Below the pieces are notes generated by a model that was given only the letters and a program-made list of their open reading frames with translations, was not told the DNA's origin and did no database searches. The position numbers and the translations under genes are program-made. 64,000 nt of DNA, taken from NCBI GenBank assembly GCA_016795105.1, contig JAEUIH010000013.1, forward strand, positions 62,001 to 126,000, read 5' to 3'. Positions 21,001-29,141 of this stretch are shown piece by piece; the stretch's first letter is position 1, and each line of letters begins with the position of its first letter. This stretch comes from Planctomyces sp. GTDB lineage: Bacteria; Planctomycetota; Planctomycetia; Planctomycetales; Planctomycetaceae.

Positions 21001-23932
21001 TCGTCAGTGTCCCACCGTTGCCATCGGTATCGGATCTGACGGTGACTGCTGCAACGCTGATATTGTTGCTGGCAGTAATGTCGATCTGACCGGTTGCTGT
21101 AATATTCGCGTCCACCGAAACATCGGTTGGATCAATATCGACATTCAGACCGGCTGCCGCAGTCGCCGTAATAGGCGCAAGGATCTGAACAATCCCGGCT
21201 GCATTGATCTTCAATGCATCGGTGCCCCCGTTTGCAGCATTAGAAGTCACTGTGACAGCGCCATTCAGGTTGACACTCGTTGCCGAGTTCTGGATATCCA
21301 CACTGGCAACACTAAGACCGCTGTAATTCTGCACCGCACCGTTTCGAACAACCAGATTGCCTCCCCCGGTGACGTTCCCATCCAGAGTAACATTGCCGAC
21401 TGCACCGGCATCCAGATTCAGATTATTGCCGGCCGTCGCGACGGTGGAAAGAAACCGGATGTTGCCGGCAGCCGCTCCGGTTGTGTCAAAATCTATACTG
21501 CCGGTCAGGGTTACGGCATTGTTGATTGTAATGTTGTCATTTGTCGTATCGATATCTCCAGCAGTCGTAATGCCCCCACTGCCAGTAATCGCCACTGCTC
21601 CGTCTGAGTTGATATCACCGTTTGCTGAGATGACAACTGTCCCGGACATATTCAATGTTACCGGGCCATTGGCAGTCGTCGTGATTGAATTATTCAGAGC
21701 CAGATTCGTGCCTGTCAGAGAGACTCCGGCTGCCGTATTTGTGTTGACTGCTCCCCCGAGTGTCGTCAGGCCGCTTCCGGCCACCTGATTCAGCGAGGCG
21801 ACCGTCAATCCAGCGGCAGTCACGTTGGTGGCGCTATTGATCGTAACAACACCCAGTCGTACAGTGCCGCCGACGGCGCCGACGAACGTCACATTGCCGG
21901 TTCCCGCCGTTATGGTCAGATCTTCCGAGCCAGCAGCAGTACCATTCACTGTATTGTTGAACGCAACAGTTCCCCCACCTGCGCCAGTGTTGATATCAAC
22001 ATCGCCGGTAAGAATCAGAGGCGACTCATATGTCACATTATCGTTGGTAGTATCGACGTCGCCCGCAGAAGAAATGCCTCCTGTGGCTGTGATGGATACT
22101 GCGCCATCCGAGTCGATATCGCCAGCGGCAGCAATCGTTGTTGTACCCGAGACATTGATCGTTACGCCGCCAGCGGAAGCGGTGACGATGCTGTTATTGA
22201 TTGCCAGATTTGTGCCCGACAAAGAAACGCCAGCCGCAGTATTCGTGTTCACCACGCCATTCAGCGTTGTCAGCCCTGAACCAGCAACCTGCTGCAATGC
22301 AGCGACCGTCAGAGCCGCCGCCGTGACGTTCGTGGCACTGTTTACCGTGAGGTTTCCGAGTCGAGTCACTCCGCCGACAGCCCCGTTAAAGACAACGTTG
22401 CCGGTGCCAGCGGTGACTGAAAGATCTTCCGTCCCTGCGGCCGTTCCTTCGATTGTACTGTCGAATCGCACATTGCCGGCTGTTGTACCGGAACTCACAC
22501 TAATATCGTCTGCCAGAACGACGGCGTCGCTCAGAGTAATATTGTTACCAGCTCCCAGTGTGCCCCCGGCACCTCCCGCAGCTGTCAGATCGTCGGTCAG
22601 GGTAATCAGATTCGAGTTTCCGGTATTCAGCGTAATCAATCCCGCTGTACCGCCGGTATTGGCATTCGCCAAATCATCACCACCGCTGGTCCGAATCAGG
22701 CCAACATCGATCGTCCCATCGGCGGTATCAATCGTAACGGCACCGCCGTTGCTGCCATTGCCCGCAGCGTGATCCGCACCTTCTGTGATCAGATCGCCCA
22801 GCAGATCTACGACTCCATTGCCCGTCACATTGATATCGATTGCCCCACTGGCTACGCCACTACTTACAGCCGCAGTCGTCTGAAGATCACCCGCAGCGGA
22901 GCTGCTCACCAGAGTGTCTGCATTCAGTGTGATCGAACCGCCCTCTGTTGTAATCGCCCGGGTGATGTTGATGATGTCACCGTTCACCACGAGATTGCCA
23001 GTGCCCAGATCTGTGTCGGCCGCATCAAAGGTCACAACATTGTCGCTGCCTGCGTCGTCATTGACTGTGAGATCGGCGTCAAATGCAGGATCCAGCCCCT
23101 GAATGAAAATCTGCTTTACATTTCCAGCGTCATTGATAGTCAGTGAACTTGTCGGATTCGCAAAGTCTGTTAACTCGAATGTATCACCAGACAATCGGGT
23201 GATGCTGTTCCCGAGATTTCCGTCGTCACTCAGGATCACGTTTGGATCAGCACCGGCAGGCAGGTTGATCACAAGGTCCGCAGCCGTTCCCCCCAGCGCA
23301 AGTGGTTCGATCTGATCAAACTCTACTGTTCCCAAACCATTCAGGACAACATTTCCGCTTTCGAGACCCGTATGAGTCACCGTGACGTCCGCTGTGAGTG
23401 GATTTGCGTCGATGGCAATGTTGTAGCCGGTAATCGCAAGGCTATCGTTATCCGCGTTCCCGACATCTTCTCCCCCAAGAAACGAAATGCCTCCCGATGG
23501 GATAAAGTCAATTCCTGTCAGGTCAAGTACCACCTGATCCGTCGCAGCATCCGACCCCTGGATCAAGAGCACATTGCCGCCAGTCAGCATGTCTCCACCA
23601 TCCGCAAACAGACTCGCATCAACCAGGAGTTCGTTGGTATTGACGGAAAACTCTGTGGCATTTAACCCTGCGACAGACCACGTGCTGCCATCATTCAAAG
23701 TCAACCGGACAGCCTGAACGTCTCCGCCTCCGAAGTCGACCGACCCACCGTTTTCGATGGTCAGGGTTTCTGCCCCGGAAAGTACAATTCCAGCATTAAC
23801 TGCAACAGATGCATTCAGAACACGTCGATCTTCCAACTGCACCAGCCGAAGCGTTCGATGCCCCGGCTGAGGTTTCGAAATCAATTGCCTGAAGATTCCG
23901 CGCATCCGTCGTATAAAGCCTGACAGGTACAT
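15038..23932 (-). CDS. Giant repetitive surface/adhesin-like protein
   Basis: A 2964-residue protein. A basic N terminus leads into LRLVQLEDRRVLNAS (about 28-42), a motif typical of very large planctomycete extracellular proteins. The body is low-charge and rich in Gly, Ala, Asn, Thr and Val, in short beta strands (NITINV, GNLTV) typical of beta-helix filamentous adhesins. It holds two 168-residue repeats, five 138-residue repeats with a DTLPDTDGGT core, and two related units with SVGQT and DDNS motifs near 2280-2430. Its last 250 residues form a globular domain, an acidic Pro/Glu/Ser linker and an Arg-rich tail (QQGRRRGGVPVP). The ATG at 23930-23932 lacks a strong ribosome site; ATG at 23905 is also possible. 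The kinase gene starts seven bases after its stop, so the two are probably co-transcribed. Export route unknown. Confidence 0.82.
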   Translation of the reverse strand: MYLSGFIRRMRGIFRQLISKPQPGHRTLRLVQLEDRRVLNASVAVNAGIVLSGAETLTIENGGSVDFGGGDVQAVRLTLNDGSTWSVAGLNATEFSVNTNELLVDASLFADGGDMLTGGNVLLIQGSDAATDQVVLDLTGIDFIPSGGISFLGGEDVGNADNDSLAITGYNIAIDANPLTADVTVTHTGLESGNVVLNGLGTVEFDQIEPLALGGTAADLVINLPAGADPNVILSDDGNLGNSITRLSGDTFELTDFANPTSSLTINDAGNVKQIFIQGLDPAFDADLTVNDDAGSDNVVTFDAADTDLGTGNLVVNGDIINITRAITTEGGSITLNADTLVSSSAAGDLQTTAAVSSGVASGAIDINVTGNGVVDLLGDLITEGADHAAGNGSNGGAVTIDTADGTIDVGLIRTSGGDDLANANTGGTAGLITLNTGNSNLITLTDDLTAAGGAGGTLGAGNNITLSDAVVLADDISVSSGTTAGNVRFDSTIEGTAAGTEDLSVTAGTGNVVFNGAVGGVTRLGNLTVNSATNVTAAALTVAALQQVAGSGLTTLNGVVNTNTAAGVSLSGTNLAINNSIVTASAGGVTINVSGTTTIAAAGDIDSDGAVSITATGGISSAGDVDTTNDNVTYESPLILTGDVDINTGAGGGTVAFNNTVNGTAAGSEDLTITAGTGNVTFVGAVGGTVRLGVVTINSATNVTAAGLTVASLNQVAGSGLTTLGGAVNTNTAAGVSLTGTNLALNNSITTTANGPVTLNMSGTVVISANGDINSDGAVAITGSGGITTAGDIDTTNDNITINNAVTLTGSIDFDTTGAAAGNIRFLSTVATAGNNLNLDAGAVGNVTLDGNVTGGGNLVVRNGAVQNYSGLSVASVDIQNSATSVNLNGAVTVTSNAANGGTDALKINAAGIVQILAPITATAAAGLNVDIDPTDVSVDANITATGQIDITASNNISVAAVTVRSDTDGNGGTLTITADDDNSGAGDLTAVDGSTLRGHTVTLSAFNIVTDVVTSNVGNLTATAGNDITINDVTTASTAQIQLSARRNIQINANITASTTAQLTADSDGNGTGSISGTAGIVTGTSVILNAAQGIGDAGAIQTNAGQWTATNTTSGQIRLSEVAAGGSVTLNAINNGNRDVTLDTANGSMTDGNGAVTNITAGNATITAVNGSIGATSSDVFKGTFDPIEVNLTGNLNATAATGTVAISGTVGGTTTINATTGFVQSAANLNVAGDVFTVTNLALITTATLTIADAGFTIAGDLRIEAANVEAVTANEPVILGTAATPVSRLLYRVSTANDEVVQIRSGQVDIETGTSVQMQLLQDTQFTDLDCDLTSLDTTGNTAVIQSVGAVITQGSTTGTVPVTQTNDRILSLNLLLLGDGPFTLNNLNNNVTTLAGSANGAISFRDTNTLVVGTVSQIFPVVAVAGVETLAGNSAITINVDSGDLTVNALVTANGNGNVTLAAGGNVSLGAIVSSTSGNLMVTADADSNNSGAIIDSLPDTDGGTLGEQGVNLVTSGTAFLSAAEGIGSADDIDTTVGSLQATNTATNSVNIQETNGLTINGTGVRTLAGNGSITVDVVAGGLAVNSVVSANGAGVVTLNAADSIQIGATVSSGSGTLNLAADSDLNNTGSITDTLPDTDGGTAGEQGLNLSTTGTAVLIAAEGIGAGDDIDTSIGLLIATNTTSGDIVVQEVNGLTIGGTGVRTLAGSGNITVNVTTGDLLVNSVVTANGAGTVLLTAGGSVSLGALVSSGSGNLTIAADADGNNTGAITDTLPDTDGGTLGEQGVNLQTTGTAFLSAAQGIGAGDDVDTTVTTLEATNTTSGAIVIQETNELIIGGTGVRTLGGNGDINVDVVVGNLVINSVVSANGNGFVTLSAVESISIGATVSSGSGTLNIIADSDLSNTGAIVDTLPDTDAGTAGEQGLNLSTSGTAILTAAEGIGSIDDIDTSIGILVAINRAINNISVQEVNGLIISGAGVITQAGNGNIAIDVVAGDLAVNSVVTAHGAGSVSLNAAGSVFLGALVSSTTGNLSVVADSDVNATGAIVDTLPDTDGGTAGEQGVNLRTGAAVTLTAAQGIGAADDIDTDIVSLQATNSTTGRIDIQELNTLVINGTGVRTLGGNGDVSVDVVAGNLTIDSVVTANGTGNARLNSETGTADINAQVSSGAGDITVTANVVTQDANITTGGTGRISVLADTGAIVMANGVRTTANQGSIRYETTAGNIIAEDMLTQGGAIHIDAAGDVSIGNATSARIEATGVIFSALTVNAAAGTSIITLADTSGFSVGQTVFIIDDNSPAQSFVINATTATTLTLSGLLGSAYDVANNARVALQADNPGVMTLVTTNVGAGSTTVNVQSTAGLSVGQTIYLVDDSFLIADNSRAESFTITGISGNQITLNRASTSTYQTARNAVLSTGQIISIQASGNIAVQSGSQLTTDNNPVAGSSEEDTGDRIRVLSNGGTGTVAFGLGVNLRTDGGVATTFQQRPNPAGGAGARSFFNYPASPILAMVASLDALTYNAEFAIQIQTPGEENLRLDIDWRDASGDGLVTERIESFYLQPGLQSISHVYSFFDLQSFLDNMQATFLLDFSVSHHESIQVLGGTIQQNGFSSNVNVGPVPGLSFNAGLLTTTDDLTTGLAAPLSPGVVIDRSFAVVNSLALSNADFFFEGGTVEIKIPTLLFPPINTPKPIVQLVADAVSLGTASIQPLLFMPATEFEPSPLGTFSTQSEDIFRLRRVDASGLFDVPGYERIREGSNLLHPELLRQWVSEQDLGGASNYELWLITRKRDENGNEVSVERPLLRFDIVNKRPFPASEETLPDDIPQLMLETVEEVAPETPQAEQVPGAEPKADGQVQESEKVDPATESTEPGKETAPGSDSSDESTSDDLSFRLDNLSATASTVVGVMVSRALQQGRRRGGVPVPSRISSVVSGVLRNKQAGGNEPAGLSETEPLRDIA
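17440..19640 (-). repeat. Five tandem 414-bp repeats inside the adhesin gene
   Basis: The core encoding TLPDTDGGT and GEQG recurs five times, near 17.74, 18.16, 18.57, 18.98 and 19.40 kb on the plus-strand scale. Spacing is about 414 bases, or 138 codons. Copies one and three (protein order) share LGEQGVNL and GTAFLSAA; copies two and four share AGEQGLNLST. This suggests duplication of a two-unit block. The repeats have drifted at third positions, so they are not recent. Confidence 0.85.
21640..22460 (-). repeat. 504-bp duplicated module inside the adhesin gene
   Basis: Two units of 168 codons share NTNTAAGVSL, DIDSDGAV, DVDTTNDN or DIDTTNDN, GNVTF and NSATNVTAA. The shared NTNTAAG segment lies near 21.70 and 22.21 kb. 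These units differ from the 138-residue family, so the protein grew by at least two separate duplication series. Confidence 0.75.
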
Positions 23933-24336
23933 CTATACAGTCCCTTTGCCGTTGCGCTATAGCTTTTCCGAACAGGATCGTTCCAGGCGGGCGCTATGAA
24001 TTCTCTTTTCAGATCGGAATGATCCTCACCTCTGGATCATCAGAAAGAACCGACTCTCAGAATAACTGAGCTGATCTTCTAAGCGATGTAAAAATTTGAC
24101 GATTTTGACCTTTCGGTAGTTCTCGCAAAGATCAATGGTGGAGTTGGTGTAAGGGTGAGTAATTCCGAGTAAACCGGAAAATCGTTGCGATCTCAGCCTT
24201 TCCCAGGGTCGAAACCGAAGAATAAGGAAGTTTGCGCAAGGCTGCAGGTTTGATTTTTTCACCTGTTTCGAGCCAACTTCATGGAATCGGTGACAAAATG
24301 GACGGATTCAGTCAAGACCTGTCAGGAGGATGTTGA
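23933..24336. other. 404-base divergent intergenic region
   Basis: It lies between the adhesin gene (minus) and the secreted-protein gene (plus), so it should hold promoters for both. A 78-codon open frame at 24026-24262 on the minus strand shows no ribosome site or family features and is not called. I see no clear promoter boxes or terminator. Confidence 0.5.
24324..24329 (+). promoter_or_regulatory. Strong ribosome binding site (AGGAGG)
   Basis: AGGAGG lies seven bases before ATG 24337. This fixes the start and rules out the overlapping ATG at 24330 in another frame. Confidence 0.8.
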
Positions 24337-25554
24337 ATGGCAACCAAGAAACCAGAGCTTCTTGTCTTGCTTGCCGTTGCTCTTGGCATCCCTCTCGCCG
24401 CGGCAAAAGATTTGCCGACCGCTCCACTGGCCCCATCCTCCCCCGTAGCTCCAGCTTCAGAGTCAGAAGGCGAATTCACTCAGGATGCTGCCCGAAAGTC
24501 AGGGCCCCAGCCCGAATTTTCCGGAGATTGTCCGGTGGTTCAAATCGGCTGGATCATACCTGAAACCGATCAGAGCTCAGCTCGTAAACCACTTACAGCG
24601 TATTCTGAATTCGCGGACGTTGAATTGACGGAACTGAAGTTTCAGGTCCCTTTGCGACCTGAAGAAGTGAACGCGTCTCCGGAATCGAAACCCGGTACTG
24701 ATTCCGGACCTGACCGCCCCGTCAACAAACAGGTGCTTTCCGACCTGATGTCATTGCTCAAGTCGCAGAAAGCCGAAGAACCAGCCTCAGAGGTTCCCCG
24801 AAAAGAAACGGCATCTCAGGATGGACATTACCTTACTGACCTGCAGTCACTTGTCAATCAGGACTCAGCATGGATCAAGCTCAATCGAAACTACTCTGAC
24901 GCTCATTCAAAAGACGTGGCGAAGGCGACTCCGGTTTATATGGCTGAGCTTCAGGATCTCTCTTCTCGCATCCATCGATTTCGTCCGACATCGGCTCGTC
25001 GAATTCAGGAATTCCCAGTGCCATTGTCACCAACAGCAACTCCTGGAAGTGAAGCGCCGCTGAACCGACTGTTTGCTCCGATGACGGCTGTTAAGATCCA
25101 TGGATCATCCGCGGAGCAGTCTAACCGACAGGACTCATGGAGAGTGCCCCTCGATGATCCTCGTTCCACAGCTTCCACAAATGTGGTGGACTACTTCCAC
25201 GGAAGCATCCCGGGCTACTATGTCCCGTCAATGCGATACGGTGTCACTCGACCAAACCGAGCTCTGTACCCGTTTAAGAACAACCCGCTTTATTTCGAAG
25301 ATCCCAATCTCGAACGATGTGGGGTTCACTCCGACTGCCTGACAAATTTCTGGTCGATCGGGCACTTCGCTTTCAACACAGCGATTCTGCCATATCGAGT
25401 TGCTGCACAGCCGCCATGCACATGCGTTCCATCACTTGGCGACTGCCCGACCTGCAATGAATACGACTCGACGGCATACCTGCCTCCCTGGTCATGGGCT
25501 GGGCTGGTTGCAGAAACCGGAGTCATCACGGGGCTGGTGTTCATCATTCCATAG
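24337..25554 (+). CDS. Secreted protein of unknown function, C-terminal Cys-containing domain
   Basis: A 405-residue protein with a clear signal peptide (LLVLLAVALGIPLAAA). A Pro/Ser/Glu-rich, probably disordered stretch runs to about 280. The C-terminal 120 residues are more ordered: GSIPGYYVPSMRYGVTRPNR, then Cys pairs (ERCGVHSDC, PPCTCVPSLGDCPTC), ending in a hydrophobic segment WAGLVAETGVITGLVFIIP that may insert in a membrane. It is the only plus-strand gene on the left of the exporter block and converges on the M50/HlyD gene with a 63-base gap. It could be an exported substrate or envelope partner of that system; this is inferred only from position. Confidence 0.65.
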   Translation: MATKKPELLVLLAVALGIPLAAAKDLPTAPLAPSSPVAPASESEGEFTQDAARKSGPQPEFSGDCPVVQIGWIIPETDQSSARKPLTAYSEFADVELTELKFQVPLRPEEVNASPESKPGTDSGPDRPVNKQVLSDLMSLLKSQKAEEPASEVPRKETASQDGHYLTDLQSLVNQDSAWIKLNRNYSDAHSKDVAKATPVYMAELQDLSSRIHRFRPTSARRIQEFPVPLSPTATPGSEAPLNRLFAPMTAVKIHGSSAEQSNRQDSWRVPLDDPRSTASTNVVDYFHGSIPGYYVPSMRYGVTRPNRALYPFKNNPLYFEDPNLERCGVHSDCLTNFWSIGHFAFNTAILPYRVAAQPPCTCVPSLGDCPTCNEYDSTAYLPPWSWAGLVAETGVITGLVFIIP

Positions 25555-25617
25555 TCAGCAAAATGCTCCGGCCTCTGCTGACGACAGTGCCCTCAGCTCA
25601 AAGCGGTGTGCAATGCC

Positions 25618-27816
25618 TCACATCCGGAACGAGAACGTGTGACAGAGAAGGCGCCAGAATCGTCCCGCAACGGAAACGGGGCGCGACTGAATTCTCGCAA
25701 TGCCGGTTGCATAGAGCGGCGTACTACCGAATTCCGGCTGGTCATTCATCTTCAGAGTCGCCTGAAACAGCGTTTGCTGAGGCTGGCCGGGTTGAGTCGA
25801 CGACATCGCGATCATGCGATTGACGATCAACTCACGATCTACCTGTTCGCTGGGTGCGGATCCAAGTACTTCAATGTGCCCTTCAATTGGAAGTGAAGGC
25901 ATTGAAAGAAAGCGAACAGTAGCCGGAGAAGAAACATCAACGAGGTCAAGATCTGTTTCGTCAACATAGGCAGACACCCGCCAGTCTGTTGAATCTCCGA
26001 TCCAGCACAGCAGAGTCTGCGAATCCAGCCATGCATGCTGGTTTGAGGGTGTCATTGCCCATTCGGACCAGATTTGTGGAGCATCAGGACGGTCTGTCTC
26101 CGGCGGTTTATTTCGCGGAAGATAGATTCGCCCACTGGCAGGGCTTCGAATCTCGAGTTCGTCCTTCATGCGATTCAGGGTCTTCAGTCGCGACCTTGCA
26201 GACGTCAGCGACTGCTCCGCAACAGACAATGCAGCTGCCAGCGATGGATCTCGGGCTCGGTTGTTCTCGAGTTGGGCAACCTGAACTTCCTTCAGGCGGA
26301 CCTCACCGGCAAGTGACACAATCTGCAGCTCAAGCTCCGGGTTTCGAAGGACCGCCAAAAGGTCATCTTTCTTCACCAGCTGTCCCTGCTGAAATCGGCA
26401 TTCAATCGCTCCCGGAACTCGAACAAAAACGGGTTCTGAGTTTCCTGGTGTCAACACGCAGCCAGCCTTCACTGGCAGTGACACGGGCGTTAGCATCATC
26501 ACCGTCAATAGAGCCACCAGACCAATGACTCCCGCCAGCGCTCTGGCTCTGCGGGGAGCAGTCCGGATTCCAATTCCAAGGTAGCGAACTCCAGCCAGAC
26601 CAAGTCCAATCAGCATTGTCATCGCCGGAATCAATGCAAGCACTTCGAGTCCCACAGGTTTCAACATTTCATACATTAACGTCAGCAGAGTCAGGCTGAT
26701 GCCAACACGATAGATGCCCGACAGCATTCCCCAGCCAGCGAGCAGTCCGTTTGCTGCCGGACTGTACGCGGTCTGTATTCCACCGACACCAAATACGATT
26801 CGTTGCGTCAACGAACTGGCCGCCTGACGACTCTCCATTGCCAGATTCGGGATCTGCAGCAGATCGGACATCACATAGTAGCCATCGTATCTAAGCAGCG
26901 GATTTCCGTTCACAAGGACCGTATTCGCAGAACACAGAATCATCATGTTCAGAAAGAAGCTGTGGAGCGTCCCAGGATAACTGCACATCCAGAGCAGACC
27001 GCAAATCGCCGCAATTCCAAGTTCAGCGAGGATTCCGGCTGACGATACTGCGATTCGCTTCCATCGATCATTCATCGTCCACGAATCACTGACATCGCAA
27101 TACAGCAACGGGAAGAACAGGATCATCATGAGTCCCAGTTCATGACATTCACCGCCATTATGGTGACACGTCAATGCGTGCCCGGTTTCGTGAATCGCTT
27201 TGACGACTGCGACACAAAGTGTCAGAACGATCATCTTCTGCAGGGTAAACAGACTCTTTATATCCGGCATTTCCTGAACAACAGCATCAGACCGCTGCAA
27301 CACCAGGACCGCGATTGACCCAACGAAAATCGAAAAAAGGATCAATGCCCACGGCCGATAGATCCAGGACAGCCACGGATGAATCACCCGCAGAAATCCA
27401 GTCGGATCTACGCCCCTCCAGCGAAATGAAGGCACTGCCAGCTTTTTCAGCCAACTCATCTGCTGCTGCTTCCGGGATTCTGCCAGCCGCAAACCCTGAC
27501 CAGGTGTTGTCGGTACCATAATTCCGGCGTGAATGGCGGTCAGCAGAACTTCACGAAGCATGTCTTCTGTCAGCGACTGGTCCGGGTAGCATGTTGAAAG
27601 TTTCTCGAGAAGCCCATCGATCCTCATCGTTCCGTCGCACAACTTCAGCAGCATCCACTCCACATCTGTTGTCTGAAAGTAAGTGAGCCGAAGAGGGTCT
27701 TTGATCGTATAGACCGTTTCGGTATCACCGCGCTGTGGCTGAACGTCCAGATCGGATCGCAGCTTCCATGCGACTATCCCTGGGCCACTGCTGATGGATT
27801 GATGAGCGACTGACAT
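25618..27816 (-). CDS. Peptidase M50 / HlyD-type adaptor fusion (peptide zinc metalloprotease-like)
   Basis: A 732-residue protein with three parts. Residues 1-110 form a small PqqD-like winged-helix domain (YTIKDPLRLTYFQ and DGTMRIDGLLEKL). Residues about 150-450 are a multi-pass M50 intramembrane metalloprotease, with HETGH at 209-213 as zinc ligands and active Glu, and LLRYDGYY near 310-320 supplying the distal Asp-Gly. Residues about 455-732 are a HlyD-like barrel-sandwich and hairpin (VPGAIECRFQQGQLVKKDDL, DELEIRSPASGRIYLP). This architecture is annotated elsewhere as putative peptide zinc metalloprotease and is linked to export or processing of peptides. All catalytic residues are present. 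It lies 72 bases downstream of the HlyD gene, probably in the same operon. No ABC ATPase is nearby. Confidence 0.85.
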   Translation of the reverse strand: MSVAHQSISSGPGIVAWKLRSDLDVQPQRGDTETVYTIKDPLRLTYFQTTDVEWMLLKLCDGTMRIDGLLEKLSTCYPDQSLTEDMLREVLLTAIHAGIMVPTTPGQGLRLAESRKQQQMSWLKKLAVPSFRWRGVDPTGFLRVIHPWLSWIYRPWALILFSIFVGSIAVLVLQRSDAVVQEMPDIKSLFTLQKMIVLTLCVAVVKAIHETGHALTCHHNGGECHELGLMMILFFPLLYCDVSDSWTMNDRWKRIAVSSAGILAELGIAAICGLLWMCSYPGTLHSFFLNMMILCSANTVLVNGNPLLRYDGYYVMSDLLQIPNLAMESRQAASSLTQRIVFGVGGIQTAYSPAANGLLAGWGMLSGIYRVGISLTLLTLMYEMLKPVGLEVLALIPAMTMLIGLGLAGVRYLGIGIRTAPRRARALAGVIGLVALLTVMMLTPVSLPVKAGCVLTPGNSEPVFVRVPGAIECRFQQGQLVKKDDLLAVLRNPELELQIVSLAGEVRLKEVQVAQLENNRARDPSLAAALSVAEQSLTSARSRLKTLNRMKDELEIRSPASGRIYLPRNKPPETDRPDAPQIWSEWAMTPSNQHAWLDSQTLLCWIGDSTDWRVSAYVDETDLDLVDVSSPATVRFLSMPSLPIEGHIEVLGSAPSEQVDRELIVNRMIAMSSTQPGQPQQTLFQATLKMNDQPEFGSTPLYATGIARIQSRPVSVAGRFWRLLCHTFSFRM

Positions 27817-27888
27817 GCCTCATCCCGATAAACTGCTCGGTACCAGGAAAATACTTACGTTTTCGAATCGACAGTCCGAACCACAAAC

Positions 27889-29049
27889 CTACCGGTCGGA
27901 AACTGAAACATTCTTTTCACTCAGCTGTGACTCAATCCACATCTCGACTCTCTCACCGGGTCCCAGGATCTGACCGGGATTCAGTATTTCTCCTCGAACA
28001 AGGACCTGCCCTTTGGCATCAACCTCAGGGCTGCGAAAGACCAGAGTCCCGCGAATCTCCTGTGGCTTTTGGTTCACACTTGCGATCACTTTAATGGCCT
28101 GACCGGGCTTGATCCCGTGAGCAGTGGAGTTGGCAACAAAGCCCTCCACGTACAATCGATCAAGACCAATGATTCGCAGAACTGTTTCGCCCGCCTCGGC
28201 CCATTCCCCCACATTCTTCATTTGCTCAACAACCACACCGTCAAACGGTGCTCGCAGACGCCGTCGTTCCAGCCGAACTTCCGCGATGGAAACGGCCTTC
28301 TGCAAACCCACAAGTCCCAGCTTCTCGAGCTCACTTGCTGACTTTGATTCCTGAAGTTCCAGTTCAAGTCGAGCTACTGAGGTTTGTTGATGCGCGAGCA
28401 GCGCCGCTTTGCTGCGTGCCCGCATTTGAGCAAGTGTCTGGTCGATCCTGGCCTTCCGCGTCGAAATCTGTCGCTTGTCAAACTCATTCTGCAGCGCCAG
28501 CCATTCCTGCTCCGAAACACTGATCTTCGAAAACTCCCGACTCTTCCGAGCGCGTTCAAGCCTGTCTTTCGCAAGCTCTTCCTCTTTCTGAGCCAGCAAA
28601 ATTGCCGTGTCATCAGTTGCCGTTTGCTCACTGATGTTGGCCTCTTCTCGCGCCTGGTCCAGCAGTCGCTCTGCTTCCATATGCGAAGCCTCAGAGATCT
28701 CGATACTTCGGGAATCAGCGAGTTTCTTTTCAGCGATCTGCACATCCAGTTGCGCAACGTCCAGCGACAGAGTTGCTTCGCGATCATCCAGCGAACCAAG
28801 CTCCTGTCCCGCAGTGACTCGGCTTCCCGGTGCAACCAGGAGCCGAATCAGGTTTCCTCGCTCAAGTGCCGGTAGTTCTGATTTATCCCGCACAGCCAGA
28901 AACGCGCCCTGGACTGGTGTTCCCCTGGGCGAGGAGTCCGCGGGAGACGCATCCTGAGCCTGACAGGCTGCCGAAACAACAAATATGAGACACGCCGCCA
29001 GAGTGACCCGACCGCTCCGAAAACTCATGCCGAATCGATTCTGTTTCAT
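27889..29049 (-). CDS. HlyD-family periplasmic adaptor (membrane fusion protein)
   Basis: A 386-residue adaptor linking an inner-membrane transporter to a TolC-type channel. A signal peptide or membrane anchor (LAACLIFVVSAACQAQ) precedes the biotinyl/lipoyl half (GNLIRLLVAPGSRVTAGQEL). A long helical hairpin (about 105-230, many Glu/Lys/Arg/Ala) and the second half (LRAPFDGVVVEQMKNVGEW, then VLRIIGLDRLYVEGFV) follow, and the last 80 residues form the beta-barrel. Start: ATG at 29047-29049 has TAAGGA upstream; an ATG nine codons earlier (29076) is less favoured. It sits between the M50 fusion and the GAF-like adaptor, all on the minus strand. Confidence 0.85.
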   Translation of the reverse strand: MKQNRFGMSFRSGRVTLAACLIFVVSAACQAQDASPADSSPRGTPVQGAFLAVRDKSELPALERGNLIRLLVAPGSRVTAGQELGSLDDREATLSLDVAQLDVQIAEKKLADSRSIEISEASHMEAERLLDQAREEANISEQTATDDTAILLAQKEEELAKDRLERARKSREFSKISVSEQEWLALQNEFDKRQISTRKARIDQTLAQMRARSKAALLAHQQTSVARLELELQESKSASELEKLGLVGLQKAVSIAEVRLERRRLRAPFDGVVVEQMKNVGEWAEAGETVLRIIGLDRLYVEGFVANSTAHGIKPGQAIKVIASVNQKPQEIRGTLVFRSPEVDAKGQVLVRGEILNPGQILGPGERVEMWIESQLSEKNVSVSDR

Positions 29050-29141
29050 TTGGTCCTTACTCCGCCTTTGCAACATGATTCAACATCGATCCGCCACATG
29101 CGTTTAAAAATCCTCAACATGGCGCCATCTGGTTTCTGTCA

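Noticed and set aside
17604-22772. Long plus-strand open frames opposite the adhesin gene (up to 315 codons)
   Set aside because: They are mirror images of a low-complexity Gly/Ala/Thr/Val coding strand and consist of Pro/Ala/Val/Ser repeats. No ribosome sites or family features.
24026-24262. Minus-strand 78-codon frame in the divergent gap
   Set aside because: No ribosome site, no family, unremarkable composition, and it would fill a promoter region.
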